Origin: Parasponia andersonii
Lineage: Eukaryota > Streptophyta > Magnoliopsida > Rosales > Cannabaceae
Direction of reading: 5' to 3'
Assembly (NCBI GenBank): GCA_002914805.1
Contig: JXTB01000070.1
Coordinates: 235,449-299,448 of the forward strand
Length of the DNA stretch: 64,000 nt
Part shown: positions 47,931-58,526 of the stretch, one piece after another
Layout of the letters: each line of letters opens with the position of its first letter
How positions within the stretch are numbered: position 1 is the first letter of the stretch
Program-made: the position numbers and the translations under genes
Notes under the pieces: model-generated
Database searches by the model: none
What the model saw: only the letters and a program-made list of their open reading frames with translations
Told to the model about the DNA's origin: nothing

Positions 47931-49310
47931 GTTTGGATGAGAATTCTCATCTCTGAGAGAGTCTTCTGTTGGATAAAAACGACACGCTGGTTATTCAAAT
48001 AGAGAAATCTCTCTTGAAGATGGGAAACAAAGACATGCGGATGGATCTTTGTTTAGTGGGTAAAATTTTGGGAAACAAAGCTGCAAATCGAGATAGCCTC
48101 TTTGGAGTGATGAGGGCAGTTTGGCGCATTCCCAGGCATTCCAGATTGAACAAGTCGGTTTGAATAATGTTTTCATGTTCCAATTTAGCTGCACAGACCA
48201 TGGTAGTTTGAAAAACAGTTAATTTCACTCGTTTAGCTGGAAGGGATCGGGGAGATCAATCGTATGAATTATAATATGGTTGCATTTTCGATTCATGTTC
48301 TTTATGTCCCAGTAGCCTATAGGACGGAGTCCTACGTGAAGGTTTTTCGGTGGTTTGATTGGTGCTCTTAAGGAAGTCGAAGTAAGGCATTTCCATATGA
48401 GAGTTAGGTTACGGATCAATATAAACGAACCTTTTCGACAGAGGCTTAGGTATTTTATGACGAAGGTTATGAGGGAGGTCTCTCTTCCTTTTGTTTTCAG
48501 TGTGGGGTTATGGGACATCTTCTGAGAAAATGTTCTCGGAAAAGAAGATATGGAAATTGGTTGAGAGCTCCAGCATTTCGGACTCGTCCATCCAAATTTA
48601 AAGTAGACCGTAAGGAGGAGTTTGAGGAAACTTACGATAAAAAGAAACATATCCTCGTTTTCGATTTCAAGCACGATAATAACTTTGATGTTCAAGAACC
48701 TGCTTCAAACTCGGAAGATAGATGAAGGTATGGATATGGTTTTGGCTCCAATTCCGACTAGCAACTAACCTACGGTAGAATAGATTATCGATGCTATTAT
48801 ATTGAGGCGACTAGCTAAGACTATTATTAATGAATTCTCATCTACAACAGCTACTTCAGCAGGGATTGGTGCCCTTGATTTGGCGAAGCAAACCGGTGAC
48901 ACTTCTAAAGGAGTCATGTGGTAGGTCGCTGACCAAGCTCCACATAGTACAAGTAGAGTTAAACCGTCACAAGTTGGGCTGCGCACTTCTGAACCCAACT
49001 GTATAGTAATGGAAGTATGAAATAATGGTAATAGTGTTAATTCGATTTGGATAGAAATGAGAAAGACCAAGATTGGTTCGATGGTAGACAATGAGGGAAG
49101 TATTCAGTAAAGCTAAAGTAATTCTGGTGGAAGATAAAGATAAAGAACAGAATACTTCTGGGATGGTAAAGTTAGGGAGGGAGTGAATTGATGGCTGTAA
49201 AACCCTTGGTAAAAGTTTTAAGGACTTTACTTCTTTAAAGAAACATGGGGTGGATAGGAAGATTGTAAAACGGGACACTAGAGGAAACAAAAAGAGTCCA
49301 GCAAAGAAGA
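47930..49310 (+). pseudogene. L1-type LINE ORF1 remnant (DUF4283 plus zinc knuckle)
   Basis: Plus-strand translation gives MDLCLVGKILGNKAANRDSL and then VMRAVWRIP, the DUF4283 region of plant L1 ORF1. This is followed by EVRHFHMRVRLRININEP and then SSFCFQCGVMGHLLRKC, a CX2CX4HX4C zinc knuckle, and a basic tail RKRRYGNWLRAP. Frames change several times and stops occur, so it is dead. ORF1 binds LINE RNA in intact elements. No adjoining ORF2 follows directly. Confidence 0.75.
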
Positions 49311-49319
49311 GCACTTTCC

Positions 49320-50290
49320 TTTTCCTTTTTTTTTTTTTGTTTCCGATCTATCTTTTTCTACTTTTTTTTTTTTTCCTCTTGCATTTTTTATTTTAAACAA
49401 ATGTACTTTTTTTTTTCTACTTTCGTATTTTAAACAATAAGTATTTAGTACCTTTTAGTAAGCAATTAGATTACTAATTACTAGTTAATAGTATAAACCA
49501 ATTTAATTTTTCGAATCTAGCAACAAAATTTAAAAAATTAGTTTCTTGTTTTCATTAACCAATTCAGTTTTAATGTGATGATTAACTGCAATAATCAAAT
49601 CTGTGACTAGTTTCCATCAATTAAATTAGTTTCTAGTCTCCAATAATCAAATTGGTTTCCGGTTTATCTTAACCAATTTGAATGCTAGTTTCAAGAGTAG
49701 TCAATAACTAATTCAATTATTAATTTTGATAATGACTTGTTACAATACTAGTGGCTCTATTCCATAAATTAAATTAGTTTCTCATTTCTAAATTGATTAC
49801 TGGTTCAAGAAAACTAGATTTTGTAATATATTCTAGTGTTAGTTTCTAGTTTATAATAACCAAATATTTCCAAGAATTCATTTTGCTACTAGTATTTAGA
49901 TTCTAATATCCTATTTGGTTACGAGTTACTGTTAAAAACTAATTTAGTTTCTATTAAAAATATATTTGTTTTTATTATAAGGGTTGTTGACAGTTTTTAG
50001 TTTCTAGTTTCTGATAACTAATTAAGTTATTAGCTTCTAAGAAATAATTTTGTTATTAGTTTCTAGTTTTTAGTTAAAAAAAAATAATTGTTGGTTTTGG
50101 TAACCAATTTTATTAACGGTTTCACGAAACCCAATTTTCTTAATAAATTTTTTGGCAATTTCATATTAGTTTCTGGTTGCTCATATAAACTAATTGGGTT
50201 TCTAATTTTCAGTAATCAAATTAATATATTAAAAACTAATTTGGTTTTTGTTTTCCAATTATGAAATAAGTTTCTAATTTTAGCGACACT
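49320..50290. repeat. Degenerate AT-rich array of 'TAGTTTCTAGTTTC...AACCAATT' units
   Basis: After T-rich runs (49330-49440), variants of AATTAGTTTCTAGTTTCTAATAACCAA recur, in shortened forms, dozens of times over about 850 bp without a fixed period. The words resemble the core of the fold-back repeats on either side, so this may be an enlarged core of the same family. Confidence 0.5.
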
Positions 50291-50329
50291 TTCAAAAATA
50301 AAAAAGTGAAACGGGGTTGGGGAAAAAGA

Positions 50330-50364
50330 AAATAAGAGAAAGAGAGAGAGAGAGAGAGAGAGGG
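50330..50364. repeat. (GA)n microsatellite
   Basis: A run of about 30 bases of GA dinucleotides between AT-rich tracts. Confidence 0.95.
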
Positions 50365-50744
50365 AGAAATCCCTTTTTTGAGGAGAAAAGAATACATTTT
50401 CCTCTTCTTATAAATATTAAATGAAAAATAAACTGAGAAAAATAGATAGAAAAAAAATGAAAATAAATGAAAAAAAAGAGTTCAATGGAAAAAGAAAAAT
50501 AGAGAAGCCCTAGATGGTATGGAGAAGAAGGACCATACCAACCAAGAGCTAACAATGCTCGTAATTAATTTAGTGCGCTCTTTTATTACAAATCTTAATT
50601 TAGAAAAAGATGATTTTATTACAAAAATATTGCCACATCTTACTTCTATCGTATAACTTAAAAAATAGGACATTTTTTTCTAAAACAAGTCGTACAAAAA
50701 TAAGTTATTTTTGGGCATGATCATATTTTTGGCTGAAAATTCAG

Positions 50745-51130
50745 TACTTTTTGAAAAACAAAATTAGAAAAACACAATAGGCTCTGTTTTTTCTTTTTGG
50801 GGGGGTAAAATTGGTATGGTTTTTAATTAGGAAAATATTAGTTTTAAAAAAAATTTAAAAAATATCTTTTTTAAAATAAATAGTAATAACTGGTAACTAA
50901 TTTTTTAATGTTGTTAACTAATAACTAAAAGTATTTATAAATGGTAACTAGTAACCGATAATCAGTTTCAAAAATTATTACTAGTAATCATTTTAAAAAT
51001 AGTATTTTTATTAAAAAAAATAAAAAGTGATATTTTTCTAATAAAAACCGTATCAAATTTGGAAAAAATAAAAACTGACCTCCGTATTTTTGTAATTTTG
51101 TTTATTGGCTTTTATAGAAAAAAGGGTTAG
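50745..51130. repeat. Fold-back (MITE-like) repeat, copy 2
   Basis: Second copy of the repeat at 47200-47530. It has AATTAGAAAAACACAATAGG at the left, AACTGACCTCCGTATTTTTG at the right, and the same TAACTAGTAACC core. Confidence 0.6.
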
Positions 51131-51139
51131 AAACTCTAT

Positions 51140-51930
51140 GAGAAATTCTTTAGAGGAGTTAGGAATTCTGAAATGTCTTAACATCAAGATAAAGCCATCA
51201 AAAGCTCCAAAAATAGTTGAAGTATTTTGGCGAGTCCCACCGGTAAGATGGTTAAAGGTTAATACAGATGGTGTTGCTTATGATTATCCTGGGTTAGCAG
51301 GTCGTGGTGGCGTTTTTAGGATGTCCAATGATTTCTCTAAAGGGAGTTTTGCTATTTCTATTGGTAAGGCCTATGCTTTTGAGGCGGAATTGGCTGCTGT
51401 GATTCATGCAATTGTCTATGCATAAGACTTAAGGTAGAAAAAATTAATTTCAAAGATGTATTTTCATGTTTCCTACATCTTTCGCAAAGGGAATATTGTT
51501 GCTAATAGTTTGGCTTCTAGAGCGAAAAGTATTCAAACTCCGACTTAGTGGCATACTGTTCCCCCATTTATCTATGACGCAATTAAGAAAGATTATTCAG
51601 AGTTTTGTGGTTTCTGCTTTTTTTAGTTGCCCATTTATAATACAATGTGTTCTTTTTTCCTTTTTGTAGTTTTTCCCATTGGGTTTTACGTAAAAAGGTT
51701 TTTAATGAGGCATTGTTGGAAGGTTAAGACAATAGTTTTATTTCGGTCTAGCTTTTCCTAGGACTGTTCATTTCTATTTTCAGCTGTTATTATTTTCCAT
51801 TTTGGAGATTATATTTTTCAAACATTTTGTACCTTTTTCATTTATTTAATAAATTACTGAAGGATTTCTTAGTTTCCTTCGTAGGTACCTAAGTTATTTC
51901 CTCTTGGTATCATTTAGCAAAAAAAAAGAA
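51140..51930 (+). pseudogene. LINE C-terminal RNase H-like domain and 3' end
   Basis: Translation gives WRVPPVRWLKVNTDGVAYDY, then GLAGRGGVFRMSN and AFEAELAAVIHAI, the RVT_3 RNase H-like tail of plant L1 ORF2. After a stop, KGNIVANSLASRA matches the end of that domain in another frame. A 3'-UTR-like stretch and an A-rich run at about 51919-51927 may mark the LINE tail. It is broken. It may belong with the ORF1 remnant at 47930-49310, which is on the same strand. Confidence 0.7.
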
Positions 51931-51931
51931 A

Positions 51932-52450
51932 AGGGGGCTAGAAACCCTATTTTTGACAATATTTTGCCAAAACTCGTAGCCCGTGTTTCTTTCCCATAAA
52001 TAATTGGTGTCCTTTTGGTCCGGATTGAGCTGGTGATTCTTTTCGTTGTGGGGATTTTAAATGTTGTAGTAAAGATAAGTTTGGCAAATGGCGAAGGGTT
52101 TTGAAAGAGTAAAAGGAGTGGTTGTCTCATCTTTATGATGATCTGAATGGTGCCTGTATGATGGAAGAAATTTTTTAAAAGAATGAATAAATAGGAAATG
52201 AATTAGAGGTACTATTGCATAGAGATATGTATTGAAAGCAAAAATCTAGAGCTGAGTGACTTTCTTTGGGTGATTAGAATACTAGCTATTTTCACTCAAA
52301 GGCTTCTAATAGGAGGAAAAATGAGCTCTTACGGTTGAGAGATAATAACGGAGACTGGAAAGATAGATGAGATCGTAGGCGTTTTTGGAAGACCATTTTA
52401 GACCTATCTTTCGTAGCAGTGTCATTGGATGAGTATTAGAAGGAGTAACG
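51932..52450 (+). pseudogene. LINE ORF2 linker fragment (between endonuclease and RT)
   Basis: Translation around 52190-52440 gives NELEVLLHRDMYWKQKSRAE, then WLSLGD, then NTSYFHSKASNRRKNELLRL and DNNGDWKD. This is the conserved linker of plant L1 ORF2 ('YW.QRSR..WL..GD.NT.FFH..A..RR'). It follows the RNase H end of another fragment, so it comes from a separate or rearranged LINE. Stops are present. Confidence 0.7.
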
Positions 52451-52574
52451 CATGTTGAATCCCGTATTTCTAATGATGATATTTCTACTTAGAAAATCTA
52501 ATCAATTATATATCAATCATATTATGTACATAACACTCTCAATCTGGAGCAAAAAACATTTTATACACATATAT

Positions 52575-52577
52575 AAG

Positions 52578-52611
<34 letters not shown>
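52575..52611. repeat. (TA)n microsatellite
   Basis: An almost pure alternating TA run of about 37 bases. Confidence 0.95.
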
Positions 52612-52837
52612 CGAATGGGCTGTAACAAATTCAACCTTTCAATCATTTCCATTATTAATTATTCTTCGTAAATTATATAAAAATTGTTAAGGAGACGACA
52701 AGACATAAAAACATGAAAAATATAGCCTACCCATACAAAAGGGAAATTTGGTACGAGAGTACAAAAATAGGCCTATTTTTATATTTTCCCCTTAACTATA
52801 TAGAGTATTTTTATATGTATAATATTTTAATAGTAAC

Positions 52838-53298
52838 TGTTATGCATTAAATTCACATCTACTCGAAAATAGAGACTAGATTTTTATCCTGAGATTTCTT
52901 CCATCCAAAATTTAAATATCTAAGAAATTAGAGATTAGATTTGGAATTTAAGGAATAGAATTATTCAAATAAAGATTTTACTAAATCTTGGGGAAGATAA
53001 AGAATTCAAATTCGTATTTTATGTAATTCTTTTATTTTTGAAAATATCTCGTCCATAACAAGAACCTATTTCTGCAAGCCTATAAATCCAAAACTCCTAA
53101 ACAAAGAAATGGACCCCTATAGAAAGGCTCTCTTACAAACCTACAAACCTAGAGAATAATAATGACTATAGTTGACATAGACTCTTTGTTTGAAAAGGCC
53201 TAACTACTCTAAAATCATTTGTGTTCATTATTTTATTTATTATTCTCTATTTTCTTTATAAACTCTCAATCTCGTTATTATACTAACTTTTGATATCA
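52838..53298 (+). repeat. 5' LTR of the Tat-type element
   Basis: Direct repeat of 57195-57657, with shared blocks such as AAAGAAATGGACCCCTA and TTTATTTATTATTCTCTATT. Confidence 0.8.
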
Positions 53299-56200
53299 AT
53301 AGTTAGCGTTAGAAGAAAGGCGTTCGGCAAAAATATCTAGCCAAAATCACTGTTTCTCTAGTTTTCAACAAATCTGGAAATATGGTGACGACAAAATGCT
53401 AAAACTCCCAGGCTGGAGATTCTACCGCTGTAAGATCACATGCCACTTGTTTGAAGATTTGCCGATATGATATAGGGTTGTTACCTTATAAACAATCACT
53501 CAGAGCTTGTTAGAAGCCGTAAGACTATCAGTACTAATCAGGGTGAAAATAGAAAGCGATATGGGAAAGAACATCGTGAACATATTCGAGATCAGGTCAG
53601 CTCAATGATCTGGCGCAAGCAATAGAGTAGTGCGACCATGTTCGAGATCACGTTCAGCTTGATAAACAACAAGATCGCGAGGAGTCCAGTTCGTTAAGTA
53701 CGAGAGTTTGTGAGATCAAAAGCTCGAGAGTTCATAGGATCGAGAGTTCAAGAGTATGAGATCGAGGGTTCGAGAGTTCATGATCAAAGAGATGCTCTTG
53801 ACGCCAACCAGGTGAGGACACGAGATCTCCCTCCAAGACCACCTCGATAGAATACTCGAGCTAATAGGAGAGCTAAAATGACCAAGTCACAAGTTAAAAG
53901 GTCAAGGTCATAAGCAATAGACAGTGTGTTTGAGAGAGTTGGCTGAGCAATAGGAGATGTTGATCAAGAGCAATGACATGATCTCCGTGATCGCTTAAAC
54001 TGGTAAAGAGTAAGCACCTTGTGGATTGCCATTAGCAGGGATTTGACTAGTTTGGTCCTAGTCAATGACCAGCTCACGTAGGAGGTAGCTCATATATCGA
54101 ACGAGCTTAATCACTTGGCTGCTCACGAGGAGTACTAGGTGAAAGGAGACTACTCGCCCGTTATACTTGAGATCCATAACACTTCTCTACCTAATGGTTT
54201 CAAGATACTAACCATCATCGCCTACGAAAGAAAGATAGACCTTTGGGACCATCTAAACTCATTCAATAATCTTATCGATCTGAATCAAGTACAACCCTTT
54301 GCCCGATGATGATATTTCACTATTAAGCTCACCAAATAGGCTAAGAACTAGTTCAAAAACTAGCCAGAAGGATCGAGAACCTCATGGCAAAAGTTTTCCC
54401 AAAACTTCGTCCACTAGTTCTAGGCCTCCAGAGCCTATGCCACCCCATACTTGACAGTAGCTAATGTCAAATAGGGAGAATATTAAAGTCTTCACTCTTA
54501 CCTAAAGCAGTTCAATGAAAAAACTGCCAAAGTGACAAAGACAAGAATATCTTGAAAGTCCACTATACCGATGTGGAGGATTTCTATAAAGGGTAGAGAA
54601 GTACACGTGTGTTAAGAATATGCAAGATTCAACAAATCATTCGAATGGCGACGAGTGTAACATGAAGGGAAACAAGAGGAAGAGAAATTGTGACAGTGAG
54701 TAAGCCACATCTTCTTTAGAGAAGAAACTTCAAGTAAAAGAAAAGCGATACCCATACTCTCCTAAGTTCACCTACTATACCAAGTTCACTGATAATAGGA
54801 AGAACGTTCTGATGGCCACTAAGGATAGAGTCCCTTACAAACAACTTCTTCCTATCAAGGGAAAAAGTGCAGGAAGAAACCAGAATAGATATTGTCAGTT
54901 CCACCACAATAACGGTCATAATACCAATGACTGTTCGACCTAAAAGACGAGATCAAGAAATTGATTTAGCAGGGATACTTCAGAAGATATCAAAGGAGGA
55001 GAGACAATAACCAAAAGAAGGATGGTGAAAGGCAAGTAGTTTCCTTAACTTGCGATAATCTAATTCAAGGAGAAATTCGAACCATTTTTTGATAACCTCA
55101 CATCGCTACTATTTCAGCTCGCATAACTTGAGAAGCTCAAAGAATAGATGTCCTTTGCCTCGAAAATAGTCGAATAAACAGTTTCTGAAAAGAGAATAAG
55201 CCAATCACTTTCACTGAGAAGGATCCTCATGATGTGCACCATCTGCATAGCAACTCTCTAGTCGTTACAATTCAGATCAACAACATGCTTGTTCACTGAA
55301 CTTTGATCGACGATAGGAGCTCAGTGGACTTGCTATACTTAAGCACTCTTCAGAAGACGAGTTTGGGCATACAATACTTGAAGATAACTACGGCCAAGCT
55401 TTACGGCTTTATTGGTGAGAGCATCCTACTTATGGGTGTAATTCAGCTCGCACTCACTATGGGAGCATGACCTCGACAGACAATAGTCATGGTTAATTTC
55501 CTTGTGGTGGATTGCCTAACAATGTACAATGCAGTCATTAGAAGACCATCCTTTCGAGAAATGAAGGCTATCATCTCGATCCACCACTTGGCAATGAAGT
55601 TCTTAATTTCATGGCAATGAAGTTCTTAATTTCAGAAAGAGTTGGAGTTCTACAATACAAGTTGTAGGAAGCTTACAAATGCTACAACCAGTCAATCTAG
55701 ACCACTGAGAAAAAGGCCTAGACATGTGAGCTATAGATTATGAGTTCGTGGCTGAATCGATCAAATCCTAGATCCTTATATAATCAATAAAGAAAAGAAG
55801 ACTGGAGACGTAGAAGAGCTCGTAGAATTCTAATCAAACGAGCAAAAGTAAATTCGTCTTGGATAGATTCATTCTGTCTGTACATAAAGGATGGTGAGCT
55901 TCCCTCTAGAGAAGAAGAAGCCAAATGCAATGGCACGCTACATCAACGAGGTTTCTCAGTCCTACCACATTATTTGGTAACTATTATGAGATGCAGACTT
56001 TAAAAGATGTACTTCAAGGATGCAACTGGCCAATAAGGAAAAAGAATATGATATGCTACATGCAACAATGCGACAAGACTTTTTCCATTACCATAAAATG
56101 GGAAAAGCATAGATAAATGGGTAAAAACCAAGTCCATAAGGCCCACCACTTCGAGTAAAATCATTAAATTCATCGCAAGATGCATAATATACAGATTTGG

Positions 56201-57194
56201 AGTTCCTAAAAAGACCATATCAAACAATATCATAGCTCAAAAGTACTCCATTCAAGAGGACATATGGCACAAAAACAATGATCCCGATAGAACTTGAAGT
56301 AGGAACTCAAAGAGTGGGAGCTTACAATCAGGAGACTAATCACAATTGTTTTTCAAAGATATCTCAACCATCTAGAGGAAGAACAAGAACAAGCATAGAT
56401 ACAGGAAGTATTATTAAGTCTTATGTTTTTTAATAATAATAAGTGTATTTTTGAATTTGTCTAAGTAAAATGCCTTCCATAATTAGTTTCATATTGCCTT
56501 GACACCTTGAGACTATAATGGTATAGTGTATAGTGAAATATAGATAATCACGTTCCAAGACTATAGTTCGAGCATACCTGTGTTCAAATATTCGAGTGTT
56601 CGAGGATCAAGTGTTCAAGCGCTCGCGTGTTAGAGTATTTGAGTACTCGAGTGCTCGTATGTCGTGTGTTCGAGCGATTGAGTGTTTATATGTTCAAGTG
56701 CTTGAAGAATTCAAGATTTAATAACTACCATATTTGAGATAGTCAGATCATTTTTGCTGATCATTTTAAGTAGTAGAACAAGATTAAGCACTCAACAAGA
56801 AATTGAAAGTATTAGCCTTAAACGAAGTAATTTTAAATCAAAATTGTGGCTAAATCAAACTACTTGTTTTATATTATAAAAAACAAACACTTTCTTCAAG
56901 TGTATATAAAAACTAAGTTGCTCGTAACACGTAAAAAAAATATAATTTTTTTAAGTATAATGTGAGCAATTATGGAAGAAATTCGACAAAAATGACATTC
57001 TTGAAGAAAATCAGCTCGGCAAAAAATTCGACCTCTTACATTGAACCCCATTATCAGCTTGCAACAAATATAAATAGATAAAGGAGTGGTGATTCGATAC
57101 CCTTCTTCATCTCGTAAGAAGAAGTAGCCCAAGCAGATTGAGAAAGCAAAAATGTTCTTGTTGCATAAAGTGACACTAAGCACTGGACGATAAT

Positions 57195-57657
57195 TGTTAT
57201 GCATCAAATTTACATCTGCTCGAAGATAGCGAGTATATTTTTATGCCAAGATTTTCTCTATCCAAAATTCAAATCTCTAAGATATTAGAGACTAGATTTC
57301 GAATTTAAGGATATGATTATTCAAATAAAAATTTTACTAGATCTTGGAGGAGACAAATATGAATTCAAATCATATTTAATGTAATCCTTTTAACATTTGA
57401 AAAGATTTTATCTGTAATAGGGAACCTATCTCCTTAGACCTATAATTACAAGACTCCTGAGCAAAGAAATGGACCCCTACAGGAAAGCTCTCTTGTAAAC
57501 CAGTAAATTTATAGAATAATAGTGACTATAGTGGACGTAGGCTTTTTATTCGAAAAGCTGAATCACTTTAAAATTGCTCGTGTTTATTATTTTATTTATT
57601 ATTCTCTATTTTTTCTCTAAACTGTCAATCCAGTTGTTATACCAACTTTTGGTATCA
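57195..57657 (+). repeat. 3' LTR of the Tat-type element
   Basis: Second copy of the 52838-53298 LTR. It starts TGTTATGCATCAAAT and ends TTTTGGTATCA. Confidence 0.8.
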
Positions 57658-57661
57658 ATAG

Positions 57662-58430
57662 CCCCTAATTATTAAAAGTTTCAATTTTGTCCATAAAATT
57701 ACTCAATTATCATTCTATTAATTAGACCGAAAAAAACTCGTACCAGTTATTTTACTAATTTTAGTTCCAAATATTCATTGAGAAAATAACATGAATAGGA
57801 CTAATTTGGGCCAAATTGATCTTTTTTTGTATTTTTTTGGATTGTCGAGGATGTCTTAACCTGTAGTCAAAAATTTATTGACCATAAAGAAGTTCCAGGT
57901 AAAAACTACAAATTATGAGGTTGGATTTTGTTCTTGAAGAGCATACATTAACGTTATTTATAAATGATAATTACAAGGGACTAGATTTTGGAGGATGAAA
58001 AGATTGAGGATTGGATATCGGAGAAAACAATAAAAATCTTGTTCTCGTTAAAACAAACATAGTTTTTAAGGTTGTATCTCATTTGTTGTTTTTAAGAACA
58101 TAAGAAATGTTAAAGAATATGAGATTTAAAGTGTTTTTACGAAAGTAGTTGGAAACTTTGTATTGTTTGATTTTTTTCTAAGTTGAAAAAAAAAAGGACT
58201 TTGTATTGTACTATTGCGCAATTTGGCCTTGAATAATATGTTCATTTGTGATTAAGGCAAGAAACTCGTCACGCGTTCCAAAAGGTACAACAAGGCCAGC
58301 CCAACATTTCTCGAGACAAGACCAGTGAGTGAATAATGATGTACAAAAGGACACCTATTTACTTTGGTTTTGCAAGGCCCCTGCCTGCTTCGTACTTTTC
58401 AGTCTCTACTTTGATCTTACTTGGCCTTGA
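57662..58430. other. Spacer 3' of the second FRS gene
   Basis: AT-rich sequence without a recognisable gene. The right end should hold the 3' UTR of the FRS gene on the minus strand. No polyadenylation signal could be chosen with confidence. Confidence 0.45.
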
Positions 58431-58526
58431 TTGATGCATGAAGAATCAGACGCAATCTTTTGGTTTTTTATATGAACACCCCCGCTATTACTTGTGACAC
58501 CACAGCAGTCTTCATAATTAACTTCA

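Larger units (their letters stand above)
52838..57657 (+). mobile_element. Old Tat-type Ty3/gypsy LTR element, broken
   Basis: Two LTRs, 52838-53298 (461 bp) and 57195-57657 (463 bp), both start TGTTATGCAT and end in TATCA, and enclose 3.9 kb. Internal translations on the plus strand show a gag core (about 54100-54350), a zinc-binding segment CQFHHNNGHNTNDC (about 54890-54940), a protease-like region (about 55200-55600, with TIVMVNFLVVDCLTMYNAVI) and part of integrase (about 55930-56290). The gag and protease style fits the Tat branch. No clear RT was identified. There are many breaks, and the LTRs are strongly diverged by eye, so it is one of the older elements here. No convincing target duplication was found. 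Confidence 0.75.

Noticed and set aside
50292-50673. Hydrophobic open frames suggesting membrane proteins
   Set aside because: They are produced by reading T-rich and (GA)n tracts on the minus strand.
52829-57661. AATAG on both sides of the Tat-type element as a target duplication
   Set aside because: It would require LTRs that do not start with TG. With canonical TG...CA ends the flanks do not match.
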